A stretch of 12,907 nucleotides of DNA from Prevotellaceae bacterium UBA1716 (lineage in GTDB: Bacteria > Bacteroidota > Bacteroidia > Bacteroidales > Bacteroidaceae). The notes under the pieces are model-generated. The model saw nothing but the letters and a program-made list of their open reading frames with translations, was not told the DNA's origin and did no database searches. The DNA lies in contig DCIW01000265.1 in NCBI GenBank assembly GCA_002317225.1, positions 1 to 12,907 of the forward strand. The letters run 5' to 3'. Positions within the stretch are counted from its first letter, which is position 1, and each line of letters opens with the position of its first letter. Of the stretch, positions 7,147-12,907 are shown one piece after another. A program made the position numbers and the translations under genes.

Positions 7147-7887
7147 ATGAAAAAGATTTTGAACTTTGCTTTTGCGATTTCCCTTGTAAGTTTGGGAGCA
7201 TGTACTAACTCAAATGTAAACGGCAACAGCGATGGTGCTGATTCGCTCAATAGTGATTCGGCTCAGATGACAAATGAGATTGCTCAAAATGTTGTGGATG
7301 ACATTAAATTCGCTTCGCCTGACTTGGCACTTTTTGACTTGCACGGACAAGTGAAGACCTGTGCCTATTCAAGTAATTCGTGCGATAAGGACGGAAACGT
7401 GAAAGGCAATTACGATCTTGAAGAGAGAAACTATGTTTTCGACAATGATGGATTCATCGACGTGAAATCCAAGGAGTTGTCATGGAGAATGAACGATCCA
7501 AAATTGGAACGTAATGACAGTAAGCAGATTAAAAAAGCATCATGGTATGTAAGCGATTTCGGTTGTGATGTATATGAGGAATACACTTATAACAAACTCG
7601 GTTTGGTTGCTACAGCGGACAAGACTGGTATTGAAAACGTGGAGAGCATCAAGTACGAATACGATGCAGACAAGTTGGTGAAGACTGTAAGCGAAAGTGC
7701 TGGAGAAGGTTCGGTATTTCGTACTGTCAGAACTTATAAGATCATGGATGAGGACTCGAAAGGCAACTGGACTCGCCGTTTCATAAAGGAAGAAATGGAA
7801 ATGGGTAATGACGATGGAAGTGGCAAGTATGAACTTCTCGAGACTAATTATCTTTTAGAAGAGCGTAACATCGTTTATTACGAATAG
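7147..7887 (+). CDS. Small lipoprotein of unknown function
   Basis: A 246-residue protein starting at the ATG at 7147, which gives a compact lipoprotein signal (MKKILNFAFAISLVSLGAC) with lipobox SLGAC and lipidated Cys19. A Ser/Asn/Asp-rich, flexible tether follows to about residue 55. The folded part opens with FDLHGQVKTCAYSSNSCD, resembling the L-x-G-x-VK opening of Bacteroidetes lipoproteins with beta-rich, loosely YD-like repeats; aromatic strand motifs recur (YVFDNDGFI, EYTYNKLGLV, KYEYDADKLVKTV). Four cysteines follow the lipidated one (Cys72, Cys79, Cys140 and none paired obviously beyond these). No catalytic motif is recognised. It sits 77 bp after the GH35-like gene and 12 bp before the glycerate kinase, so it probably belongs to the same transcript; it may be a surface or periplasmic accessory protein, but that is a guess. 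Confidence 0.8.
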   Translation: MKKILNFAFAISLVSLGACTNSNVNGNSDGADSLNSDSAQMTNEIAQNVVDDIKFASPDLALFDLHGQVKTCAYSSNSCDKDGNVKGNYDLEERNYVFDNDGFIDVKSKELSWRMNDPKLERNDSKQIKKASWYVSDFGCDVYEEYTYNKLGLVATADKTGIENVESIKYEYDADKLVKTVSESAGEGSVFRTVRTYKIMDEDSKGNWTRRFIKEEMEMGNDDGSGKYELLETNYLLEERNIVYYE

Positions 7888-7899
7888 ACTCCGGAATCT

Positions 7900-9015
7900 A
7901 TGAAGGTGGTAGTGGCATTTGATTCGTTCAAGGGTTGCATCTCGGCCGAAGAGGCTTGTTGTGCAGCTGCTGAGGCAATTCGTAATGAGTGGCATGATGC
8001 TGAAGTGGTGGCAATTCCGCTGAGCGACGGAGGCGAAGGACTCGTGGATTGTGTCAGCAAGATGATGAATGTCACTAAGGTCAGTTTCAAAGCGCATGGT
8101 CCCCTTATGGAGATTATTGATGCCACTTATGCTCTATCTTCCGATGGCAAAAAGGCTTATATGGAGATGGCAGCCACAAGTGGACTCACCCTCGTGCCAC
8201 ATGACAAGCGAAACCCTCTGCTAACAACCACCTATGGTGTGGGCGAAATGATTGCCGATGCTATCAAACGGGGTTGCACAGAAATCGTGATGGGAATAGG
8301 CGGAAGCGCCACTTGCGATGGAGGCAAAGGTATGATTCAAGCTCTTATTGATGCTAATCTCTTGTCCCCCACCCTCAGCAATCCTGCATCCTTCAGTAAT
8401 CCTACTTCACCAACATTTAATTCTCTATCTGTCAATATCACAGTTGCTTGCGATGTCAGCAATCCTCTTTACGGAGAGAATGGTGCTGCATATATCTTTG
8501 GTCCTCAGAAAGGAGCATCAACAGAAGATGTGAAAGTGCTTGATGACCGCTTGCGAACCTTTGCTCGTGAAACAGAAAATGCAGGCATCGCCACTCCCCA
8601 ACTTGCCAACTATCCCGGTGCTGGTGCTGCGGGCGGACTTGGTTACGGACTCATGGCTTATCTCGGTGCAGAACTCAAGTCGGGCATCGATATCATTTTG
8701 GACATAACTCATTTTGATGAGCGTATCAACGATGCAGACCTTGTCATTACTGGTGAAGGTAAATCTGATGCACAGACTCTGATGGGGAAAGTACCGCATG
8801 GAGTACTCAAGAGATGTAAGGCCAAATCAATACCAGTTTGGCTCTTGTCAGGAGCTATTGATGACTCGAATGGTGAACTGCAAAAGAATTTTGATTTCAT
8901 CAGCAGTATCAACGAAGGCGATGACCGACCTCTTAACATTCTGATGCAACGCGATGTGGCAAAAGAGAACATGAAGAATCGGTTGGTCTCTCTGAAGAAG
9001 ATATCCATTACATAA
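7900..9015 (+). CDS. Glycerate kinase (GlxK/GarK family)
   Basis: A 371-residue cytoplasmic enzyme that phosphorylates D-glycerate with ATP to phosphoglycerate (2-phosphoglycerate in the GarK/GlxK family), feeding lower glycolysis. Family motifs in order: VVAFDSFKG (4-12), PLSDGGEGL (40-48), AATSGL (91-96), MGIGGSATCDGGKGM (131-145), ACDVSNPLYG (183-192), FGPQKGA (200-206), GAGAAGGLGYG (240-250) and TGEGKSDAQT (284-293). Ser289 sits where Ile or Leu is usual (TGEGRID). Residues about 155-177 form a Ser/Pro/Asn-rich insertion (SNPASF-SNPTSP) encoded by an imperfect 18-bp duplication. It begins only 12 bp after the lipoprotein gene and is followed 73 bp later by the GH43-GH28 gene, which places this cytosolic sugar-acid enzyme inside a glycan-degradation cluster. 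Confidence 0.95.
   Translation: MKVVVAFDSFKGCISAEEACCAAAEAIRNEWHDAEVVAIPLSDGGEGLVDCVSKMMNVTKVSFKAHGPLMEIIDATYALSSDGKKAYMEMAATSGLTLVPHDKRNPLLTTTYGVGEMIADAIKRGCTEIVMGIGGSATCDGGKGMIQALIDANLLSPTLSNPASFSNPTSPTFNSLSVNITVACDVSNPLYGENGAAYIFGPQKGASTEDVKVLDDRLRTFARETENAGIATPQLANYPGAGAAGGLGYGLMAYLGAELKSGIDIILDITHFDERINDADLVITGEGKSDAQTLMGKVPHGVLKRCKAKSIPVWLLSGAIDDSNGELQKNFDFISSINEGDDRPLNILMQRDVAKENMKNRLVSLKKISIT
8376..8411 (+). repeat. Imperfect 18-bp tandem duplication inside glycerate kinase
   Basis: CAGCAATCCTGCATCCTT (8376-8393) is followed directly by CAGTAATCCTACTTCACC (8394-8411). The duplication is a multiple of three and encodes SNPASF then SNPTSP (residues 160-171). The same SNP-coding motif occurs again at the conserved DVSNPLYG (from 8455). 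The repeat lies in a surface loop insertion just before a core strand. Confidence 0.6.
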
Positions 9016-9088
9016 GAAATGTAAGAAAGCCTCGATGCGTATTGTGAATAAATAAATCTGAATACCTACATACTGAATCATCTACTTT

Positions 9089-11404
9089 ATGCTAAAGAAA
9101 CTCCTCTACTTTATATCTGTCCTTCTCATTCCGAGTACGCTATCAGCACAAAAACTTGGGAATCCGATTATAAATCACATGTACACAGCCGACCCTTCAG
9201 CACATGTGTTCAACGATACGCTATGGGTGTATCCGAGTCATGACAAGGATGATGCACCGAGTTTCAATATGGAGGATTACCACGTATTCAGTACTACCGA
9301 CCTGAAGCATTGGAAGGATCATGGGGTTATCTTCAATCCTATCAAGGACACTAAGTGGGCAAAGGCAATGGCTTGGGCTCCCGATTGCATCTATCGCAAT
9401 GGGAAATACTACCTCTACTACCCTACCGACCAAAAGCATATTGGTGTGGCAGTGGCTGATCGCCCAGATGGTCCTTTCACCGACCCACTCGGACATCCTC
9501 TCATTTCGATTGACAGTCCAGGGGTGATTTGCGATAGAGACTTTATCGACCCTTGCGTTTTCTTGGATGATGATGGCAAGGCGTATCTCTTTATGGGACA
9601 GAACACTGTATGCTGCATCTGTCTCAATGATGATATGATTTCGTATGATGGTAAGGTTCATATCATTGAAGGTGCAGAAGGTTTCTTCGAGGCAATTTGG
9701 GTGCATAAGCGTGGTGGAAAATATTATATGTCTTATTCCACAAGTCCTTTCAATGGCAGTCAGCCTATGATTGCATATTGCACAAGCGATTCGCCTCTTG
9801 GGCCATACAAATACCAAGGCATTATCCTCGACCCAGTGAATAGTGGAACCAACCATCACTCATTTGTCAACTATAAAGGACAAGACTATCTCTTCTACCA
9901 TACTGCAGATTTGAGCAAGTCGCTCAACGATGGTTTTCACAATGGAGTTCGCCGTTCCATCTGTTGCGATTCTCTCTTTTACAATGCTGATGGAACTGTG
10001 CAAAAAGTGAAACCCACTCTCGACTCTTCAAGACTCCTGATGAACGATGTTCCTGCAAGTCGTCGGGAGGAATTGGTGGAAGCAAGCATTCGGACTACTA
10101 ATTTCAAAAGCAAGAAGTACATTCTTTCGGCAGATGACTCTCGCAAAACTCTCCAATCACTTATCAATCAATGTTCTGCCGATGGTGGAGGCATAGTTGT
10201 CGTTCCTTCGGGAAGTCATTATATGGATGGTCCACTCGAACTGAAAAGTAATGTGAATCTTCACTTGAATGATGGTGCCGAATTGAAGTTCAGCAGCAAT
10301 CCCGACGATTATCTTCCTCCCGTTCTCACTCGATGGGAAGGCACCGAACTATATGGTCGCAGTTCGATGATTCACGCTGAAGGTCAACAAAATATAGCCA
10401 TAACGGGCGATGGTTCTGCCACAATAAATGCCAACGGAAGTGAGATGGCGAAATGGGGAATGCCAATGGGTGTCAGCGAGTTTAAGGAGATAATTCATGG
10501 TACTCATGGAGAAACTCCTGAGAAGTCTGACCAAGAGCGATTGAGGCAGTTGGGCAACGATCTCACTCCCGTTTCTGAACGTGTGTTTGGGAAAGGCACT
10601 TTTCTGCGTCCTTGTGCTATCGAACTCAATAAATGCCAAGCAATTCTCATCGATGGCATCTCGCTTAAGGACAGTCCGTTCTGGTGCATTCACCCTCTTT
10701 ATTGCGAGGATGTGATTGTACGTAATGTGACTATCGATTCTCATTTCCCAAACAATGATGGTTGTGATCCCGAATCGAGCAGTCGTGTGCTTATCGAAAA
10801 CTGCACTTTCCGCACTGGCGATGATGCAGTTGCTATCAAATCGGGACGAGATGCAGATGGAAGACGAGTGAATCGTCCTTCGGAGAATATTATCATTCGC
10901 AATTGCAAGTTCTTCAGCGAATGCAACGGACTGTGTATTGGTTCGGAGATGTCGGGTGGAGTGCGTAATGTCTTTATGCACAACATCGAGATTGGTAATG
11001 TGAAAAACGCTTTGCTCTTCAAGTCCAATCTTGATCGTGGAGGATTCATTGAGTCGGTGTTTGTCGATTCGATAAATATAGGTAATTGTGCGGGAGCAGT
11101 TTTGCGTTTTGAGACTAACTACTTCGGTTATCGTGGTGGCAATTTCCCCGCTCGCTATTCCAACTTCCATATCAGCAATGTGGATGCACTTTCTTCGGAT
11201 GCGTATGCTATCTATTATGATGGAAATGAAGAAGAACCAATAAGCGATATTATGGTGGATAATCTCCGCATCTCGAAGGCAGCACATCCATACTACCTTT
11301 TCAAGACACAGAATTGTTCGTTCAATAATACATTTGTTGGAAAGAAGAAGATTCCTCTCCATCCAAAGGAAAGTAAGAAACGCAGACAATGCGATGTGTG
11401 GTAA
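9089..11404 (+). CDS. Secreted two-enzyme fusion: GH43 N-terminal module and GH28 C-terminal module
   Basis: A 771-residue exported protein joining two glycoside hydrolases. The signal peptide is residues 1-20 (ends STLSA|Q). GH43 five-blade propeller, about 24-318: base Asp35 in YTADPSAHVF, pKa-modulating Asp154 in FIDPCVF and acid Glu201 in GFFEAIWV, with AWAPDCIYRNGKYY and TNHHSFV also typical; GH43 enzymes are mostly alpha-L-arabinofuranosidases, beta-xylosidases or exo-galactanases. GH28 beta-helix, about 345-750: NNDGCDP (Asp557) and GDDAVAIKSG (Asp578, Asp579) keep the catalytic aspartates. The usual GHG is Cys612-Asn613-Gly614, and the usual R-I-K is Leu643-Phe644-Lys645. The C-terminus is basic (ESKKRRQ). 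GH28 acts on galacturonan or rhamnogalacturonan, so the pair would trim side chains and backbone of pectin. It is the last gene of the likely operon, 73 bp after glycerate kinase. Reading frame is continuous across the junction, so this is a fusion and not two genes. Confidence 0.92.
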   Translation: MLKKLLYFISVLLIPSTLSAQKLGNPIINHMYTADPSAHVFNDTLWVYPSHDKDDAPSFNMEDYHVFSTTDLKHWKDHGVIFNPIKDTKWAKAMAWAPDCIYRNGKYYLYYPTDQKHIGVAVADRPDGPFTDPLGHPLISIDSPGVICDRDFIDPCVFLDDDGKAYLFMGQNTVCCICLNDDMISYDGKVHIIEGAEGFFEAIWVHKRGGKYYMSYSTSPFNGSQPMIAYCTSDSPLGPYKYQGIILDPVNSGTNHHSFVNYKGQDYLFYHTADLSKSLNDGFHNGVRRSICCDSLFYNADGTVQKVKPTLDSSRLLMNDVPASRREELVEASIRTTNFKSKKYILSADDSRKTLQSLINQCSADGGGIVVVPSGSHYMDGPLELKSNVNLHLNDGAELKFSSNPDDYLPPVLTRWEGTELYGRSSMIHAEGQQNIAITGDGSATINANGSEMAKWGMPMGVSEFKEIIHGTHGETPEKSDQERLRQLGNDLTPVSERVFGKGTFLRPCAIELNKCQAILIDGISLKDSPFWCIHPLYCEDVIVRNVTIDSHFPNNDGCDPESSSRVLIENCTFRTGDDAVAIKSGRDADGRRVNRPSENIIIRNCKFFSECNGLCIGSEMSGGVRNVFMHNIEIGNVKNALLFKSNLDRGGFIESVFVDSINIGNCAGAVLRFETNYFGYRGGNFPARYSNFHISNVDALSSDAYAIYYDGNEEEPISDIMVDNLRISKAAHPYYLFKTQNCSFNNTFVGKKKIPLHPKESKKRRQCDVW

Positions 11405-11428
11405 AGAGAAAGGTTTTGTGGCAATTAA

Positions 11429-11459
11429 TTGTGTAAACGAAAACATTTGCGTACCTTTG
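11429..11459 (+). promoter_or_regulatory. Promoter of the ABC-F gene
   Basis: The plus strand has TACCTTTG at 11452-11459, an exact TAnnTTTG -7 box. A TTG at 11429-11431 lies 20 bp upstream as a possible partial -33 element. Transcription would start near 11466, about 36 nt before the ATG at 11502. It separates the ABC-F gene from the hydrolase operon. Confidence 0.6.
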
Positions 11460-11460
11460 C

Positions 11461-11472
11461 ACGAAATTTCGT
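11461..11472. promoter_or_regulatory. Perfect 12-bp palindrome at the predicted ABC-F transcription start
   Basis: ACGAAATTTCGT is its own reverse complement. It begins one base after the -7 box and spans the expected transcription start, a position suited to a repressor operator. It has no loop, so it would form only a weak RNA hairpin. A run of seven T lies nearby (11482-11488), so a contribution to termination of the upstream operon cannot be excluded. Confidence 0.4.
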
Positions 11473-11501
11473 AAAGGTATATTTTTTTATAGACAACAAA
11501 T

Positions 11502-12907
11502 ATGGTTTCAGTTGACGGATTGGCTGTTGAGTTTGGTGGCGACACCCTCTTCAGCAATGTAACTTTCTCAATAAATGATGGCGATCGCATCGCTTTGATG
11601 GGCAAGAATGGAGCGGGCAAATCTACACTCCTAAAGATTCTTGCAGGAGTTCGCAAACCTACTCGTGGTTCGGTTTCTGCTCCTAAAGACACAGTTATTG
11701 CCTACCTTCCACAGCACTTGATGACTGAGGACGGGCGAACTGTGTTCGAAGAGACATCTCTCGCCTTTGCCCATCTTCGCGAGATGGAACAGGAGATTGA
11801 AGAGATGAACAACCAACTTGCCACTCGCACCGACTATGAGAGCGACGACTATATGGCTCTTATCGAGAAGGTTGCCACAATGAGCGAGAAGTTTTATGCT
11901 ATCGATATGACTCACTTTGAGGAAGATGTGGAGAAGACTCTTCTCGGTCTTGGTTTTGAACGTACCGACTTCGACCGACAGACTTCCGAGTTTTCTGGTG
12001 GATGGCGAATGCGTATCGAACTTGCCAAACTCCTTCTCAAGAATCCTGATGTACTCCTTCTTGATGAGCCTACCAATCACCTTGACATTGAGTCGATTGG
12101 TTGGTTGGAAGACTTCCTCGTTCAAAATGGGAAGGCAGTCGTTGTCATTTCTCACGACCGCAAGTTTGTGGACAATATCACTACACGCACCATCGAGGTT
12201 ACAATGGGACGCATCTACGATTACAAGGCATCCTACTCGCAGTATCTCCAACTTCGTGCCGAACGGCGTGCCCAACAGCAGAAGCAATATGATGAGCAGC
12301 AGAAGATGATTCAAGAGACTCGCGACTTTATCGAACGCTTCAAAGGCACATATTCCAAGACCTATCAAGTGCAGAGTAAGGTGAAGATGCTTGAAAAACT
12401 CGAACTCGTTGAGGTGGATGAAGAAGACACATCTCGCCTTCGCCTCAAATTCCCTCCTGCACCTCGTTCGGGCACTTATCCTGTCATCATGGATGGTGTC
12501 GGAAAGACATTTCCTTCACGCCTCGATCCTTCTGTAACAAAGACTATCTTCCAAAACTGCTCGCTCACAATTGAACGTGGTGATAAGGTTGCCTTTGTTG
12601 GTCGTAATGGTGAGGGTAAGTCCACTCTCGTAAAATGCATCATGGGTGAGTTGGAACATGAAGGTTCAATCCAACTCGGTCATAATGTTCAGATAGGTTA
12701 TTTTGCTCAGAATCAGGCATCGCTCCTCGATGAAGAACTCTCTGTGTTCGAGACTATCGATGATATTGCCAAGGGCGAAATTCGTAAGAAGATAACTGAT
12801 TTGCTCGGTGCATTCATGTTTGGTGGCGATGCTTCGACAAAGAAGGTGAAAGTGCTTAGTGGTGGTGAGAAAACTCGACTTGCCATCCTCAAACTCCTTC
12901 TCGAACC
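11502..12907 (+). CDS. ABC-F family ATPase (Uup/EttA/YdiF-like), 3' end cut by window
   Basis: 468 codons are open from the ATG at 11502 to the window edge with no stop; ABC-F proteins of this group usually run to about 530-650 residues. It has two ATP-binding cassettes and no membrane segments. Cassette 1: Walker A GKNGAGKST (34-42), signature FSGGWRMR (from 164), Walker B LLLDEPTNHLD (185-195) and switch ISHDR (His218). An alpha-helical, Gln/Glu/Arg-rich P-site tRNA interaction linker, about 245-320, includes FIERFKGTYSKTYQVQSK. Cassette 2: Walker A GRNGEGKST (367-375) and signature LSGGEKTR (from 452); its Walker B lies beyond the edge. ABC-F proteins bind the ribosomal E site and relieve stalling; some protect against ribosome-targeting antibiotics, but nothing here singles out a resistance role, and the short generic linker suggests a housekeeping member. 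Confidence 0.93.
   Translation, partial: MVSVDGLAVEFGGDTLFSNVTFSINDGDRIALMGKNGAGKSTLLKILAGVRKPTRGSVSAPKDTVIAYLPQHLMTEDGRTVFEETSLAFAHLREMEQEIEEMNNQLATRTDYESDDYMALIEKVATMSEKFYAIDMTHFEEDVEKTLLGLGFERTDFDRQTSEFSGGWRMRIELAKLLLKNPDVLLLDEPTNHLDIESIGWLEDFLVQNGKAVVVISHDRKFVDNITTRTIEVTMGRIYDYKASYSQYLQLRAERRAQQQKQYDEQQKMIQETRDFIERFKGTYSKTYQVQSKVKMLEKLELVEVDEEDTSRLRLKFPPAPRSGTYPVIMDGVGKTFPSRLDPSVTKTIFQNCSLTIERGDKVAFVGRNGEGKSTLVKCIMGELEHEGSIQLGHNVQIGYFAQNQASLLDEELSVFETIDDIAKGEIRKKITDLLGAFMFGGDASTKKVKVLSGGEKTRLAILKLLLE

Noticed and set aside
5399..11404. A classical polysaccharide utilization locus
   Set aside because: No SusC/SusD-like pair, hybrid two-component sensor or ECF sigma/anti-sigma gene is in the window, so only a PUL-like or CAZyme cluster can be supported.
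10349..11692. Long minus-strand open frame (447 codons) opposite the GH28 module and the start of the ABC-F gene
   Set aside because: It spans two well-supported genes and the promoter between them, its translation is not like any known domain, and it is rich in Ile/Ser/His in the way typical of antisense frames of conserved genes.

Overview
The window looks like chromosomal DNA of a Bacteroidales bacterium, most likely Prevotellaceae (Prevotella/Segatella-like). This is inferred from moderate GC, A-rich translation starts without Shine-Dalgarno sites, five upstream matches to the Bacteroidetes -7 box TAnnTTTG (all continuing as TTTGCA), and a gene set dominated by secreted glycan-degrading enzymes typical of that group. 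The genus is not proven by anything visible here.

Layout. (1) 1-85, minus: the first 28 codons of an exported protein running off the left edge. (2) 193-2639, plus: a secreted GH20 beta-N-acetylhexosaminidase with a C-terminal lectin/LamG-like domain, then a GreA/GreB-type elongation factor 29 bp later. (3) 2766-4130, plus: a secreted right-handed beta-helix protein (pectate-lyase superfamily) carrying a single dockerin-like calcium loop just after its signal peptide. (4) 4131-4266: a gap between convergent genes holding a striking array of small palindromes repeated every 22 bp. (5) 4267-5220, minus: an unrecognised exported, possibly lipidated, protein whose two halves look duplicated, with a textbook Bacteroidetes promoter. 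(6) 5399-11404, plus: a likely operon of a GH35/DUF5597 beta-galactosidase-like enzyme, a small lipoprotein, a glycerate kinase, and a 771-residue secreted GH43-GH28 fusion. (7) 11502 to the right edge, plus: an ABC-F ATPase, cut off by the window end, with its own promoter and a perfect 12-bp palindrome at the predicted transcription start.

How it fits together. The carbohydrate-active genes (GH20, beta-helix, GH35-like, GH43-GH28) have signal peptides and would act in the periplasm or at the surface on branched plant pectin or host/fungal glycans: GH28 on a galacturonan-type backbone, GH43 and the GH35-like enzyme on arabinose/xylose/galactose side chains, GH20 on terminal HexNAc. No SusC/SusD pair, sensor or sulfatase is present, so this is not a complete classical polysaccharide utilization locus. 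GreA and ABC-F are housekeeping-type genes (transcription, translation) interspersed with it.

I see no clear new multi-gene system. The items most worth a second look are the 22-bp palindrome array, the GH43-GH28 fusion with a GH28 active site that departs from the polygalacturonase consensus, and the duplicated-domain protein at 4267-5220.
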